NCBI GenBank assembly: GCA_013298945.1
Contig: JAAFJR010000002.1
Location: 124,001 to 188,000 of the forward strand
Reading direction: 5' to 3'
From: Polaromonas sp.
GTDB taxonomy: Bacteria > Pseudomonadota > Gammaproteobacteria > Burkholderiales > Burkholderiaceae_C
Length of the DNA stretch: 64,000 nucleotides
The translations under genes were made by a program, and so were the position numbers. The notes below the pieces were generated by a model. The model saw nothing but the letters and a program-made list of their open reading frames with translations, ran no database searches and was not told the DNA's origin. Positions 9,483-20,150 of this stretch are shown here, piece after piece. How positions within the stretch are numbered: the first letter of the stretch is position 1; each line of letters starts with the position of its first letter.

Positions 9483-10154
9483 TCAATCTTTGATCGTTAG
9501 TTTTTCAAAACTCAGCATCCGTTCCACATATCTGGCAACGGTATCGATTTCTAGATTTACAGATGCACCAGCTTTTAAACTGCCAAGTGCTGTGTTCTCA
9601 ATTGTGTGGGGAATCAAGTTGATACTTAATTCTGTACTTAGCTTGCCATTTGAGGCTGAATCGACGACGCGATTGACCGTCAAACTCACCCCATTCACCG
9701 TGATAGAGCCTTTGTAAGCCATAAATTTACCCAACTCAGCCGGACATGTGATGCGCAGCTCCCAGCTTTCGCCTACAGGCTCAAAAAAGCTCACATGGCC
9801 AACGCCATCCACATGCCCTGACACAATATGTCCGCCCAAGCGGTCATTTGCGCGCAAAGCTTTTTCTAGATTAACCGTACCTAGTTCGGTTAGTCCAGCG
9901 GTTTTAAGGAGTGATTCTGCAGAAATGTCGATGGTGAATTGGTTAGCAGCTATATCGAACGATGTCACTGTCATGCAGGCGCCGTTGATAGCGATGCTGT
10001 CGCCCAAACCCACGTCGTCTAGATAAGCTGAAGGGGTGCTGATCGTTAGTCTCTTTCCGAACGATGCGTCGGTAGAGGTTTCTAAAGAGCTGATGGCGTG
10101 TAGAGGGTGAACGGCGACGATGCGCCCCACACCGGTAATGATTCCGGTAAACAT
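9483..10154 (-). CDS. ribE: Riboflavin synthase alpha chain
   Basis: Dismutates two molecules of 6,7-dimethyl-8-ribityllumazine into riboflavin and the pyrimidine precursor. The protein begins MFTGIITGVGR, the family's strictly conserved start, and has two tandem lumazine-binding barrels (about 1-105 and 106-205), each with GDSIAINGACMTV- or GSITVNGVSLTV-type segments. At 223 residues it is of normal length. It lies between ribD (15-base gap) and ribBA (26-base gap). Confidence 0.97.
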   Translation of the reverse strand: MFTGIITGVGRIVAVHPLHAISSLETSTDASFGKRLTISTPSAYLDDVGLGDSIAINGACMTVTSFDIAANQFTIDISAESLLKTAGLTELGTVNLEKALRANDRLGGHIVSGHVDGVGHVSFFEPVGESWELRITCPAELGKFMAYKGSITVNGVSLTVNRVVDSASNGKLSTELSINLIPHTIENTALGSLKAGASVNLEIDTVARYVERMLSFEKLTIKD

Positions 10155-10169
10155 GCCCCTATTTTCGCA

Positions 10170-11339
10170 TTAAAAAGCATCCCGACCTGTCCCCCGCGCT
10201 AAAAGACATACATCGGGACCAACTTTTTCGACAGAAATAAAATTAAGCGGAATGGCATGGGTTAAATTTGTTAGAGGTGCAAAATCAGTCATTCCGCGCC
10301 CATTGGTGTCTTTTCCGCCAAGGAATTTGGGTGCTAAATAAACCAAAACCTCATCCACCAAGCCTGCTGAAATCAGTGCGCCGTTGAGCGTTGCGCCGGC
10401 TTCTACGTGCAGCTCGTTAACCTCGCGTTTGGCTAAATCTTGCATCATCTCTGCCAAATCCACTTTGTCAGAAGCATCGAATGAGTCTATATTAGGCTGA
10501 ACGATGACGGTTGCGCCTAGGTTTTCGAGTGCTTGTCTCTTTACTCTATCGTTTGATTTTGTATAGATAAATATACCTCTAGCCAGCGTATTTATTGCCT
10601 TATTAGCTATATTATTTATAGTAAAAAGTTGTGCCGATACAGGTGTCCGCAACTCGCTATCCACAATCACCACATCCGGTTGCCGCTGTGTGGCTACAGC
10701 GCGAACGTCCAGCCTAGGGTCGTCTGCTAGTACCGTGCCAACACCGGTCAAAATCGCCCCAGCCCGCGCCCGCCAAGCGTGCCCATCGTCACGCGCTTCG
10801 TTTGATGTAATCCACTTGCTTTGCCCATGTCCTAGTTCACCTAGAGCTGTTTTTCCATCCAGCGATGCTGCAATTTTCATCCGCACCCAAGGCGTTTTAC
10901 GCAGCATGCGGCTGAAAAATCCAATCATCAGTTCTTTTGCGGCTACAGCTTGTGGGTGATTAGCAGGTAAAACCTCGACCTCAATGCCTGCCTTTTGCAG
11001 CAATTCAACCCCGTTGCCAGCCACCAATGGGTTTGGATCAAGCAAGGCAATGACCACTTTAGCAACTTTTGCCTCAATCAGTGCGTTGCAGCACGGCGGT
11101 GTGCGGCCGTAGTGAGAGCAAGGCTCTAGGGTGACGTAGGCGGTTGCCCCAAGGGTAGATTCACCGTTGGCCACTGCTTCACGCAACGCCATGACTTCAG
11201 CATGTGCTCCGCCCACGGCTTGGGTGTGGCCTTGACCGATGAGTTTGCCCTCTGGGGATACTAGGACGCAGCCTACTGCAGGGTTAGGGGGGCTGAGAAA
11301 AGATGCTTTTTTAGCTTCAATAAGAGCAAAACTAATCAT
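10170..11339 (-). CDS. ribD: Bifunctional diaminohydroxyphosphoribosylaminopyrimidine deaminase / 5-amino-6-(5-phosphoribosylamino)uracil reductase
   Basis: Second and third steps of riboflavin synthesis. The N-terminal cytidine-deaminase-like domain binds zinc through His46-Ala-Glu48 (HAEVM) and Cys74/Cys83 (PCSHYGRTPPC). The C-terminal DHFR-like reductase domain (about 150-385) includes MKIAASLDGKTAL and VDEVLVYLAPKFLGG. Residues about 240-255 (TINNIANKAINTLARG) are encoded by a dispersed repeat (10576-10621), between RTPVSAQLF and the strand IFIYT, a place where family lengths vary. It is the first gene of the rib run. Only 35 bases separate it from the upstream TonB-like gene, so there is no room for an FMN riboswitch. 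Confidence 0.95.
   Translation of the reverse strand: MISFALIEAKKASFLSPPNPAVGCVLVSPEGKLIGQGHTQAVGGAHAEVMALREAVANGESTLGATAYVTLEPCSHYGRTPPCCNALIEAKVAKVVIALLDPNPLVAGNGVELLQKAGIEVEVLPANHPQAVAAKELMIGFFSRMLRKTPWVRMKIAASLDGKTALGELGHGQSKWITSNEARDDGHAWRARAGAILTGVGTVLADDPRLDVRAVATQRQPDVVIVDSELRTPVSAQLFTINNIANKAINTLARGIFIYTKSNDRVKRQALENLGATVIVQPNIDSFDASDKVDLAEMMQDLAKREVNELHVEAGATLNGALISAGLVDEVLVYLAPKFLGGKDTNGRGMTDFAPLTNLTHAIPLNFISVEKVGPDVCLLARGTGRDAF
10576..10621 (+). repeat. Dispersed 45-bp repeat, copy B (inside ribD)
   Basis: Core reads GCCAGCGTATTTATTGCC, then TTATTAGCTAT and TTTATAG. ribD reads the opposite strand, giving IANKAINTLARG. The consensus of this antisense frame has TAG; here the codon is AAG, keeping ribD open. 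Confidence 0.85.
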
Positions 11340-11374
11340 ATGAAATCATCGTATGGAGATTAAATATTTTAGAT

Positions 11375-12001
11375 TTACTCATCAGTATCAATCAATATCG
11401 CTAATTTACGAACACTTGCTACAGGTTTGCCGTCTTGCATAGCCGGAGACATTGGTGTTTGTAGTAGGTTTCGGGTTGCCAAACGAGCAAAATCATCATT
11501 GATTGATGCATCAATTAATTCAAATTTTTCCAACTCGCCATTTTCTAAAACCCAAATTTCTAGAAATATTTGAAATGTACGACCGTTTGGAAGTGCTTGA
11601 AAATCTAAAACCCAATCTCCGAGTGGCTTTGCAGGCTCTAAAACCTCTTCACTGGTGTAATATTTTAAAGCTTGCAATGGCTGCAGTTTTGTGTCTAGTG
11701 AATTCGTTGGCTCTATATGTTTCGATGAATCTGTGATTTTTGGCGCAAGGTTTATCGAATCAACTGAATTCTTTTTCGATACCAAATTAGGTGTGGGCGA
11801 TGAAATTTTGTTGATGTTTACTTGAGCTGGGTTGACGGTGATGTAAGTCACGCTTAATGTACCCTTTTCCGTCGAATCATTAGCTGTTTTTCTGAGTTCA
11901 ATTTGTTTAGATGTATCAATAGCCATCAGCCAAAAGTAAAGAACCAGTGTATGTAAAAAAACCGACAAAGCCAAGGCTTTGCCGGTGTTTTGAATATACA
12001 T
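11375..12001 (-). CDS. TonB/TolA-like membrane-anchored protein
   Basis: 208 residues of uncertain function. One N-terminal membrane helix (about 8-27, LALSVFLHTLVLYFWLMA) is followed by a Ser/Lys/Asn-rich linker. The C-terminal half (about 130-205) resembles TonB C-terminal domains: LEIWVLENGELEKFELIDAS, then FARLATRNLLQTPMSPAMQDGKPV. That pattern suggests an energy-transducer-type periplasmic contact protein. It sits between the pilus operon and ribD, 45 bases after the pilE-like gene, so it could be co-transcribed with either. No ExbB/ExbD partner is next to it. Confidence 0.6.
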   Translation of the reverse strand: MYIQNTGKALALSVFLHTLVLYFWLMAIDTSKQIELRKTANDSTEKGTLSVTYITVNPAQVNINKISSPTPNLVSKKNSVDSINLAPKITDSSKHIEPTNSLDTKLQPLQALKYYTSEEVLEPAKPLGDWVLDFQALPNGRTFQIFLEIWVLENGELEKFELIDASINDDFARLATRNLLQTPMSPAMQDGKPVASVRKLAILIDTDE

Positions 12002-12046
12002 TTTTATGTTTTTATAAGTTTGTAGTTCATCACGTATTTTTAGACG

Positions 12047-12553
12047 TTATTTCCAGCAGGATAAAATTGCTTCAGCTAATGTTGCACCTGATTTAGTTGT
12101 GCTCCATGTTGAAGCAACGATACTTTTTCTACCCAAGTAATCCATGGTGAAATCTCCGCAACGGTCAGCAGCCATGCTGGCAGTTGCGATTCTTGTGGCT
12201 GTCAATGTATATTGGTCGCGCCCTGTCGTAGCAACAGTAATATTAAATACTGCTGTACCTTCTCCAGCAGGCGGAGATGTGGAAAATCGCGTTCCAGAAG
12301 CTCCAATAAAATTAGAAATTGCTGTTCCAGAGGCATTTTGATCATAACGATAATTCTCTGAGTAAAAGCGCTCCATGAATTGCTGTGCTTGTATCAGTTG
12401 CGTTTGCGCTTGCTGTCGCCGTCCACGTTGTACATATTCTGTGTAATTCGGCATCGCTATTGCTGCCAATATACCAATAACTGCAACAACAATCATCAGC
12501 TCTATCAATGTAAAGCCTAACTGTTTATTTCTTATCATATTCAACCTTTTCAT
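12047..12553 (-). CDS. pilE: Type IV pilin-like protein (PilE family)
   Basis: Minor pilin of the type IV pilus. A short basic leader ends at a prepilin-peptidase site ([18 protein letters not shown]) with Glu5 of the mature protein kept. The hydrophobic helix continues to [14 protein letters not shown]-terminal Cys pair (in AADRCGDF and ILSCWK) probably forms the D-region disulfide. 168 residues. Its start overlaps the pilY1 stop as ATGA (12550-12553), so it is coupled to pilY1. PilE/ComE-type minor pilins commonly end the fimT-pilVWXY1E operon. Confidence 0.85.
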   Translation of the reverse strand: MKRLNMIRNKQLGFTLIELMIVVAVIGILAAIAMPNYTEYVQRGRRQQAQTQLIQAQQFMERFYSENYRYDQNASGTAISNFIGASGTRFSTSPPAGEGTAVFNITVATTGRDQYTLTATRIATASMAADRCGDFTMDYLGRKSIVASTWSTTKSGATLAEAILSCWK

Positions 12554-15500
12554 TGATCGGTACGTAAACCAGGAATTTCACGCCATTGCGTACGTGCTCC
12601 TGGCGTGTAGCACCAATTTGCATTTGTTCCTTGACCTACAGCGCGCACTGATCTTTGGCCACCGCTGCAATATTCGGGCTTACATGTTTCTGTCCCGCCA
12701 GCTGTCGTGCAGTCTTTGGTTTTCTGTGTGAAAGGGGCTGGCGAATTGTCAACCACGTTTTTTACTCGTTGGTCTTTAATTTCAGTTCCTGAAATGTAAG
12801 TAGTCGTGTTTGTAGTGGTGTCAGTTATTGTTCCTTGTATGTTACGAAGGGCTCTGCCTGCAATCGGGTCTATTGCGAACAAGCTGACATCCGGACTCGC
12901 CGAACAGAGAAGATTACTGTCAGTTTTTGGTCGAACGGTTGTAAATGTCAATACGCCTACTTTGATATCTGGGTCTGAAAGTACCATTTCAGAACTACCA
13001 GGAAGTTTGAAAAACCATCCATCCTTTGCTGCACCAGATTTTCCTTGAAAATCGATATCTAAAACACTAGTGGTAATAACATTGCCGTTTGACAGACGTT
13101 GGTAAGTTCTTTCAACCAACGTGCTTGTGTCAGAGGGTACTAATTCACCAGATTTCGTGCCGAAAGTTGGTCGATCTAGCACACCATAAATACGTTGATT
13201 GACGCTATTGTTCGGGAAGTCTAGGCTTTCAAATGCACTGCCAGTTCCAAATGTAATAACCAGTCCTTCAAAAGTCGGGTAAGCGTATTCAGGTGCTGTA
13301 CTAATTGGCAATACTTTTGCTCCGTCTTTCGCAATAAAAAGTGGTTTATTTGCTGTACCAGTTTTATAAGCAACGCCCCATTTTGTATCATCTGAGTCGC
13401 TGATATCAAATTTCCACATATTACCGCGCAAGTCACCCGCATACACTGTATCTGCTACACCATCACCATCAGAGTCTATCCATGTTGGGGCAGATAAGCC
13501 ATTGTAGTTAGAGTCATTTATTGGTGCACCAGACGCATCTTTCTTGCCATCATCAGCGATTATCTTTTTGTATTTTCCTGCCCAGTTGCCTGTACTGTCA
13601 GGCCCGTCAACGTAAAGCATGAAAAGACTAGCTTTACCTGTTGTTGATTTATAGCCATTTCCTAAAATAATTGCAAACTTGCCGTTATTCAGTTTAGCAA
13701 TAGGCGTCGCTTGTTTAGATGCTGGAGAAAAAGAAAAATCACTTACAACATATCCCAAGTCGGGATCACTGTCTGACGTAAACTGCCATCTAAAAATATT
13801 CTGAGCGGTAGTTCCATTTTCTGCATCTGTTAATTTTATGTCTCCCGAAGGTGCGCCAGCTGGTACGGTATCAATATTGGTGGCATCTAATGCAAAGACG
13901 CCTTTGCCGCCACGCCCTAGTGTGCTGAACACATAAGTACGCCAGTCACCCGTTCCTAATTTAACATCGCCACTAAATGGGCTACCGTCCACATAGGGCC
14001 AAACAGTCCCACTGGGCAAAATTTCAGCAATGTTTTGGTTAAAGTTTGCACCATTTAAACGCGTACGTCCCCCAGTACGCTGCATTGGAATTTCAGCTAA
14101 CCTGTTAGCTAAAGCACCAGGAACATAAGCAAATACTTCGTTGCCTAATTCCGAATCAAAAGCGTGAAGCATGCCGTCATTTGAACTCACCCATAATAGC
14201 TTTTTCCGCGCAGGTATAAGGTTGTTACTCGCATCGTAATGAGCATTATGGCGTTTAGCAAACGCTTGATAACCTGTAAATTGAGAACCCGAATACGCTG
14301 CTAACGGTGTAGTCTGAATCCATGGAGTTGCATTGACAACAGGGCCTAAGATGTTATCTTTGCGCTCGCGTAATTTTGTTGGTCCTTCTTCTGCGTAATC
14401 ACCACGAAGGTAATTGATTAAGATTTCTTTATTTGCATCGTTAAGTTTGTAGGGTACCGTACCAAAATAGTTAGTAAGCGCAGTGCTATCCCAGCGAAAC
14501 TTTACGCCAGATGCTGAATTATTTCCTGTGTTTGTAATGATAACGCGGTCTGTACCTTTATTTCCAGCTTTTCCACTTACACCTCTGGTGCGTACAGTTA
14601 AAAGTTGAGCCGCTGTCCAATCAGGCAACGCTTTAAAGGAGCCAGTAGCATCTAACTTATATGCTTCAATATCACCAGAAATCGTGCTTGAATCGAATTT
14701 GGCAACATATTTATAAGAACCAGATGTCAACTGGCTGGATGAAACTGCTGGTGCAGAGCTTGATGCTTTTGCAACATCATCAAGCGCTCTTCGCAACTGT
14801 TGTTCTAACAACTCAGGGCGACGAGCTAAGAAGTAGCCATCAGGCACGCCGTCGCTTCCCAAGCTACCATCTACTTGGGTTTTGTCCCAAGAGGCGACAT
14901 CTGGAATGGATGTGAGATTGGTAAAGGTACCATCACCATTTGGTTTACTTGAGTCAAAACTACCGTATTTAGCGGCATACCACAGTGGATCTTTGATTAA
15001 AGCTTCACCAGCACCATCTTTTTTAATTTGAAATGTAAGGGTTACAGGAAAGGCCGCTGGCTTCACTGTGCAGTAAGTCGGCAATGTTGCTGGTAGTACC
15101 CCTGTAGGAGAGCCATTGCCGGTAACACTGCAAACCGTGGTGTTGTAGGTACCAAAACCAGTGTTTGTTGCAAGGTAAGCAGCATTGCCACAAAGATATT
15201 CAGTGGCATCCATACCGGTGAAGTTTGATCTAGTAGCTGCTCCACCGATATGTTGATGGGTTAAATACCGCCCGTCACCTTCTTGGCCTGCAATTGTTGT
15301 TGCTAATACGCCACCAGCTGTATGTTTGACGCCCACCACACTAAAACCATGTGTTTCTGCCGCTCCGCCACAAACCCCAGGAAGATCTGTGGTTATTTTG
15401 ATGTTGTATCCACTCTCGCTCAACGTATCTTTAACAATGTCGTACCTTAAAAAACCTGTTGCATCCATGTCATAGTCACCACCCATTAAGACATCGTTCC

Positions 15501-17565
15501 ATGTAACAATGAATGAGCCATAGCCTGTACCATCAGCCTCTGTCTTTGAGTTGATAGATGCAAAGGTTAAAGGAGCCGCAGATCCTCCCCCGTTCATAAC
15601 GCTTTCGGGGGTGATGTAAACAAATTTACCCGGTTTACCAGGAAAAGGGACGTCTACCCGAGGAGCTCCGCCAGTAAGTGAAGCTGCTAAAGTTCGCACT
15701 TTAAGTGCACCTTGTACATTTTTCAAATCACTAGGCTCTGTTGCGAGCGTACGAATTTTATTTGTATTGCCAAAAAAAGCCGCACCAGCCACTTGATATG
15801 TGCCGCCCATTGCGGGTGACTCTGGGCATATTCCTGACACGTTTGATAGATTGCCAATTGGTTTTGCTGTACAAGACGTGCCAAAACCGCCACTGATAGA
15901 CCCAACCGACCGGAAAGTTCCGCTTAAATTTTCATTAACGCCGATGGTATCCGTAAAAGAGTTAACACTTGCTCCCGAATTTGGCAATGCACCTGCATTC
16001 GCGTCAAATGTAAGTGCACTGCTTGACAAAGCCAATACGTTCATGGGTCTGCAAGCTGCGTTTCCATATGTGGCACGTCTGGTCGCGTTGGTATTGGACA
16101 AGGGGTCACTCCAAGCTTGAACAGACAATCCTGCAGCAGTATCTTTAGTTGTCGTGGTCGGGTTACTTGATGTGCCATTTGCATAATATTGCAAAGCTTG
16201 AACAACCATTTCACCTATAGGATTTCCCCAAACAGGCAGCGCACCTTCTGCCACAGCTGTAGGGGAGCCTTGAGTTCCATAGCTATTTGAAACACGGCCG
16301 ACAAGACTTATTCCGTCTAAAGACTTGATAGCACCTACACCTGTTGTTCGACCATCTGAAGTTGTAGCAGTACAGCCCGAAGAAGCGCTGTGACAAAAAA
16401 CACCCGTAGTGCTGTTGATTTCGTCAGAAAAATCACCCATATTTTTACGAAGCGCGCCGCCCGTATAGTTTTTATCATAGCTTCCAGTCAGTACACCAAA
16501 TTCGGCTCTTGCTGCGCCACCGCTCACGTTGTGTCCAAATTCTTGAAACAAGCCGAAGGGTTTGTAATTGGTCGTTGAGCCAGGCGGGAAAGCTTGGCAA
16601 CGTTCTTCACCCAAATAATTAGGATCACAAGCTTTAACGCGAACGGTTAATTCCGGCGTGGTGATCGTTCCATACGTCGCGCCATCTATTGTTCTAGATG
16701 GGATAATGGCTTCATGCTTGATACCTCCATTGCCCTTGTCTGTATCGCCATAGTAAGAGACAAGCTTTGGGCCAAAGGTTGCTTTATTGTAATTATCAGG
16801 GGCATCAAACCATCGGCATACATTGATCTCAACGGTAGCCCAAAATCGATAATTACCTTTCACAATTCTCATTTGGGGTGCGTTAACTGGGCTATCAGCT
16901 GATCCAGTATTGCATATAGTTAAGCCAGAGTAAACGCCGATATTTGATCCTGTGGTTTTTGTCAAAGCCGCTTTCGTGAAGGGTGTGTAATCGGCAATGT
17001 CCTCTCCTTTGTAGTATTTGACAAATGAGTGAGCATCATAATTAAGACTTACACGCTCTAAAACTGTACTGCCATTCGTATCAGTTGAGCGCTTGCCGCC
17101 GTAGAGCATTTTTCTGACAATGTCAACGCGCGTCATGGTTGACCAATTTAAAAAGTTACCGCTCCAATAAGTCGCTGCAGCGCAAGTCTGCCTCCCAGAA
17201 ACTAATGTTGCAAATGCAGCAGGTTCAAATTGATTAGCTGAAGTGTTGTAAGAGTAGCATTTAGCGGCATCAAAATAACCGTAGTATTGAAATTTGGGAT
17301 TGAACGTTGTGTCAATCTCACCATCGCCATCTAAATCTTCGAAGTCAGTATAAATTGGGCCAAACAATGTGTGGTCTTTAGATGTCGCAAGCATCAACAT
17401 TGGTTTGTTTGAGCTTGTAATAATATTTGGTGGTACTGCCAGTCTAGGGTTAGATACATCTAGCGCCGTGGCATGGACTTGGTGAAGCGGAGTCAATAAA
17501 GTGATGAGCAAAGCACCACATAAAAGCTTTGCTGCTACATTTTTAAATAATTTAATTGAGTTCAT
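12550..17565 (-). CDS. pilY1: Type IV pilus tip/biogenesis protein PilY1 (PilC family)
   Basis: Large secreted protein of 1671 residues found at the pilus tip and on the surface in known systems, where it works in adhesion, twitching and pilus extension. It has a signal peptide (about 1-32, cut near VHA). The C-terminal part (about 1050-1600) is the Neisseria PilC-like beta-propeller with [18 protein letters not shown] and VFALDATN blades. Two canonical calcium loops of the D-x-D-x-D-G-x-x-D type are visible: DLDGDGEID near 77-85 and DSDGDGVAD near 1360. It is preceded by pilX and overlaps pilE by 4 bases. No von Willebrand A domain is obvious. Confidence 0.93.
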   Translation of the reverse strand: MNSIKLFKNVAAKLLCGALLITLLTPLHQVHATALDVSNPRLAVPPNIITSSNKPMLMLATSKDHTLFGPIYTDFEDLDGDGEIDTTFNPKFQYYGYFDAAKCYSYNTSANQFEPAAFATLVSGRQTCAAATYWSGNFLNWSTMTRVDIVRKMLYGGKRSTDTNGSTVLERVSLNYDAHSFVKYYKGEDIADYTPFTKAALTKTTGSNIGVYSGLTICNTGSADSPVNAPQMRIVKGNYRFWATVEINVCRWFDAPDNYNKATFGPKLVSYYGDTDKGNGGIKHEAIIPSRTIDGATYGTITTPELTVRVKACDPNYLGEERCQAFPPGSTTNYKPFGLFQEFGHNVSGGAARAEFGVLTGSYDKNYTGGALRKNMGDFSDEINSTTGVFCHSASSGCTATTSDGRTTGVGAIKSLDGISLVGRVSNSYGTQGSPTAVAEGALPVWGNPIGEMVVQALQYYANGTSSNPTTTTKDTAAGLSVQAWSDPLSNTNATRRATYGNAACRPMNVLALSSSALTFDANAGALPNSGASVNSFTDTIGVNENLSGTFRSVGSISGGFGTSCTAKPIGNLSNVSGICPESPAMGGTYQVAGAAFFGNTNKIRTLATEPSDLKNVQGALKVRTLAASLTGGAPRVDVPFPGKPGKFVYITPESVMNGGGSAAPLTFASINSKTEADGTGYGSFIVTWNDVLMGGDYDMDATGFLRYDIVKDTLSESGYNIKITTDLPGVCGGAAETHGFSVVGVKHTAGGVLATTIAGQEGDGRYLTHQHIGGAATRSNFTGMDATEYLCGNAAYLATNTGFGTYNTTVCSVTGNGSPTGVLPATLPTYCTVKPAAFPVTLTFQIKKDGAGEALIKDPLWYAAKYGSFDSSKPNGDGTFTNLTSIPDVASWDKTQVDGSLGSDGVPDGYFLARRPELLEQQLRRALDDVAKASSSAPAVSSSQLTSGSYKYVAKFDSSTISGDIEAYKLDATGSFKALPDWTAAQLLTVRTRGVSGKAGNKGTDRVIITNTGNNSASGVKFRWDSTALTNYFGTVPYKLNDANKEILINYLRGDYAEEGPTKLRERKDNILGPVVNATPWIQTTPLAAYSGSQFTGYQAFAKRHNAHYDASNNLIPARKKLLWVSSNDGMLHAFDSELGNEVFAYVPGALANRLAEIPMQRTGGRTRLNGANFNQNIAEILPSGTVWPYVDGSPFSGDVKLGTGDWRTYVFSTLGRGGKGVFALDATNIDTVPAGAPSGDIKLTDAENGTTAQNIFRWQFTSDSDPDLGYVVSDFSFSPASKQATPIAKLNNGKFAIILGNGYKSTTGKASLFMLYVDGPDSTGNWAGKYKKIIADDGKKDASGAPINDSNYNGLSAPTWIDSDGDGVADTVYAGDLRGNMWKFDISDSDDTKWGVAYKTGTANKPLFIAKDGAKVLPISTAPEYAYPTFEGLVITFGTGSAFESLDFPNNSVNQRIYGVLDRPTFGTKSGELVPSDTSTLVERTYQRLSNGNVITTSVLDIDFQGKSGAAKDGWFFKLPGSSEMVLSDPDIKVGVLTFTTVRPKTDSNLLCSASPDVSLFAIDPIAGRALRNIQGTITDTTTNTTTYISGTEIKDQRVKNVVDNSPAPFTQKTKDCTTAGGTETCKPEYCSGGQRSVRAVGQGTNANWCYTPGARTQWREIPGLRTDQ

Positions 17566-17641
17566 GATAAATCCAAAATTTATGACGAGAGATATTGATT
17601 GTCGTTACGAGACATATTCGTTGTTGTCATTAAGCTGATAA

Positions 17642-18379
17642 CTACTCTTGCAGCGGTATAAAAATGGTTTGCAGTACAACCTGTGTTCTTTGGGTGTATC
17701 CAAACCCTCTGGCCGTTATGCGATAGACTTTTTCTTCTTGTTTGGTCACAGGGCTTATTTTTGTCATATTAAAAAGTTCTACCAAGTATTCGGGCTGTAT
17801 GGCAACTCCAGTTATAGGAGCTACCCCTGTATACGTTCCAAGAGGAACGCCACCCTTAAAAGTACAATGATTTGTGTCAACTGTTTTTGCAGTTCTGTCG
17901 GGCTTTTCAGAAAAAGTATTATTCCAATCTCCACCTTTTCCAGTTGGCCACCAAGATTCTGCAACTGATTTATTTGAACTTGAGGCTAATGACCAGTTCG
18001 ATTTTGCATAGTCTGATTCACTGTCTTTGATGCAGTAACCCATTGAGCAATCGCTCGAAAACTCCGCAACATTTGGCGGACCTTCCCTTCCTATACGAGC
18101 ACATGATGCGTTTGTTCGAATGCTCGATGACAGGGTAGTCAAATCACGTTCTGCATCTCTAAGTGCAGCTTCAGCTGCTTGGGTCGCTACGGCACGATCT
18201 AATTGATTTCGCGCCATACCCTCGCCCATGATAGATTGGCGAGCAGTCCAGACAGCCAAGCCTGTTAATGCAATTAAAAAAAGCATCACAGTTATTAGTG
18301 CAACACCGCGATTTTTAACCGTTGGGTTTATAGCAAAAGATAAGGTTTTTGCTTGCAAATAAGTTTCTTTTGTTTGCAT
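17642..18379 (-). CDS. pilX: Type IV pilus assembly protein PilX
   Basis: Minor pilin-like protein that helps form the priming complex at the pilus base. The 245 residues begin with a fairly long leader, then KNRG|VALITVMLFLIALTG with the cleavage glycine but no Glu5, as is usual for PilX. The next segment, QAAEAALRDAERDL, is the family's conserved helix. Two Cys pairs occur in the middle (CARIG, CSMGYC). It lies 12 bases downstream of pilW and 76 bases before pilY1. Confidence 0.88.
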   Translation of the reverse strand: MQTKETYLQAKTLSFAINPTVKNRGVALITVMLFLIALTGLAVWTARQSIMGEGMARNQLDRAVATQAAEAALRDAERDLTTLSSSIRTNASCARIGREGPPNVAEFSSDCSMGYCIKDSESDYAKSNWSLASSSNKSVAESWWPTGKGGDWNNTFSEKPDRTAKTVDTNHCTFKGGVPLGTYTGVAPITGVAIQPEYLVELFNMTKISPVTKQEEKVYRITARGFGYTQRTQVVLQTIFIPLQE

Positions 18380-18391
18380 TTTTTGAATTTA

Positions 18392-19465
18392 TTAATATGC
18401 TTGCGTCAGTTGATTACGCAAGCCAAAAGTCTGTACAAAACGCTTATAGATATTCTTATCTGTAGCAGCTTGAGGTTGGGTTGCCTCATTGCAATCGGTA
18501 TAGGTACGTAAAGCACCTGCTTTGTCATCAATTTTCGGATTTCCACCGATGGTCTTAGAAATTAAACATACGCGAACAGCTGTAACTCTATCCCATGGTT
18601 TTTTGACAATGCCATCAACAGTTAAATTAGTTAATGCTGAAACTTCAGTGGCTGTATAGAATCTATCAGGGGCTAGAGATTTAGCGGTGCTGTATACACC
18701 ATATGTAAATTGCATATCTTCAAGTCCAGCTAAAAGTGGTTGATAAAAGAGAGTTTGCGAAGTGGCTCCATTACCATTGCAGGCAAGACTTTTAACGCTC
18801 ACTATTTGTTTGTCAACTTCGACTTTATTTGCTGCAGAGTTTGTGGTGTTTAATGCGTACCGATTAGATACAAAAAGTGGTTGTTGGGGTGGGAGATCGA
18901 TGTTTTCTGTGTTGGTAATTGCATTAAGCTTGCGCACAGCATTTACTGGATCTTTTCCAACGTCGCCACCAGTACAGTCTCTTCTTTGTCCGACTGAGCT
19001 GCCCATGGCGTCAGAGGTGAAGTAGTTAATAACAATGCTGTCCGCAGCTCCTGGAACAGAGCTGTCGCAAGTACTATTTATTGGGCTAAACTTTGCACTA
19101 TCACAGCCAAAGACACCCGATAAAAAGGCTACAGGTGTTGGTGTCGTAGGCGATGTTGGTAAAAAAACCCAGTTATTAGGCGGATAGGCATTCAAGATTT
19201 GTTTTGTATTGGTTTTTGATGTGGGCGGCATGGTGGAAGGGTAATACCCTGCATTTGCTAGTTCACGTCCTAACATCGCGAGGGCTAATGCACCTGTTTC
19301 TGCGCTTTCAGTAATGCGTTCTTGGGCTTTTTGATTATCACGTGTGCCTAAATATATAAAAATTGCACCGCTTACTAGCACTAAGGTTATTGCCATGGCG
19401 ACTAACAGTTCAATCAAACTTAATCCGCGTTGCCGATGGTGTTGGATTAGGGCAATATGTTTCAT
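18392..19465 (-). CDS. pilW: Type IV pilus assembly protein PilW
   Basis: Minor pilin of 357 residues. The prepilin-peptidase site is HHRQRG|LSLIELLVAM with Glu5 present, followed by a helix to about 45 and the conserved QKAQERITESAETGALALAM region. The large C-terminal globular part contains Cys residues in FGCDS, DCTGG and DCNEA. The gene lies in the middle of fimT-pilV-pilW-pilX-pilY1-pilE, 11 bases after pilV. Confidence 0.9.
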   Translation of the reverse strand: MKHIALIQHHRQRGLSLIELLVAMAITLVLVSGAIFIYLGTRDNQKAQERITESAETGALALAMLGRELANAGYYPSTMPPTSKTNTKQILNAYPPNNWVFLPTSPTTPTPVAFLSGVFGCDSAKFSPINSTCDSSVPGAADSIVINYFTSDAMGSSVGQRRDCTGGDVGKDPVNAVRKLNAITNTENIDLPPQQPLFVSNRYALNTTNSAANKVEVDKQIVSVKSLACNGNGATSQTLFYQPLLAGLEDMQFTYGVYSTAKSLAPDRFYTATEVSALTNLTVDGIVKKPWDRVTAVRVCLISKTIGGNPKIDDKAGALRTYTDCNEATQPQAATDKNIYKRFVQTFGLRNQLTQAY

Positions 19466-19476
19466 AACTTAGATCA

Positions 19477-20130
19477 TTAAGGAATAAATGACATGGTTGT
19501 ACAGCGTACACCATCGGGAACTTTTGCATCTTTGGGACAACACTGTTGTTTTAGTAAGCTAGCTTCATCACCGGCGCAGGTTGCAGATGCTACAAGCTTA
19601 GTTTCATTTGCAGTAACGCCATCATTAGTAGTTTGGCGTTTATCGGTGAACTCTTTGTCAAACCACATCACCGTAACGTTGAAACCTGTGCTGCGGTCAC
19701 CAGTTACCCAGCTTGCACCTTGAGGCGCAGAGGCTCGTACTTTTGTGCGCCAAGAAAGCATGTCATAAGTTGCACGCTCTGCGCTCGAGCACGAGGTCGT
19801 TAAACAGTTTTTGCTAATTGTCAGAGCATCTGCTTTTTGAGTAGCCCAATCGCTAGTAATTGCATAAGTTGACGCTGAGGTAGCGCCTGTCACAAAATTA
19901 TTTCCAGCAGCATCTGGGTTTGCACGAACTTTGTCTGCAAAATCAGATAGAAGTACTGCAATTTCAGATCGTGCTGATGTGTTGACGTTGTATCTGCTTG
20001 TGGCCGCTTGAAGCCCAGCTATACCCAACATTCCAATTGCCAGCAAAAGCATGGAAACCAGTACTTCAATCAAAGTCATGCCAGTTTGGTGAAATTTACG
20101 ATGACTTAGTTGTTTTCTTTTATATAACAT
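19477..20130 (-). CDS. pilV: Type IV pilus modification protein PilV
   Basis: Minor pilin of about 217 residues with the cleavage site HQTG|MTLIEVLVSMLLLAIG (Glu5 kept), followed by GMLGIAGLQAATSRYN, typical of PilV. I placed the start at ATG 20130, which has GGA about 8 bases upstream; the frame continues to 20172 but would overlap fimT. A C-terminal Cys cluster (QQCCPKDA, VRCTT) is unusual-looking but fits disulfide-rich minor pilins. Confidence 0.88.
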   Translation of the reverse strand: MLYKRKQLSHRKFHQTGMTLIEVLVSMLLLAIGMLGIAGLQAATSRYNVNTSARSEIAVLLSDFADKVRANPDAAGNNFVTGATSASTYAITSDWATQKADALTISKNCLTTSCSSAERATYDMLSWRTKVRASAPQGASWVTGDRSTGFNVTVMWFDKEFTDKRQTTNDGVTANETKLVASATCAGDEASLLKQQCCPKDAKVPDGVRCTTMSFIP

Positions 20131-20150
20131 ATTAAATTCCGAACAGAGTT

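Noticed and set aside
9935-9962. Possible sixteenth repeat copy in ribE (AGCAGCTATATCG)
   Set aside because: Only the short AGCAGCTAT part matches; the core is absent and the peptide fits normal riboflavin synthase.
11340-11374. FMN riboswitch before the riboflavin genes
   Set aside because: The gap before ribD is only 35 bases, and no RFN-type conserved segments were seen at other gene boundaries of the run.
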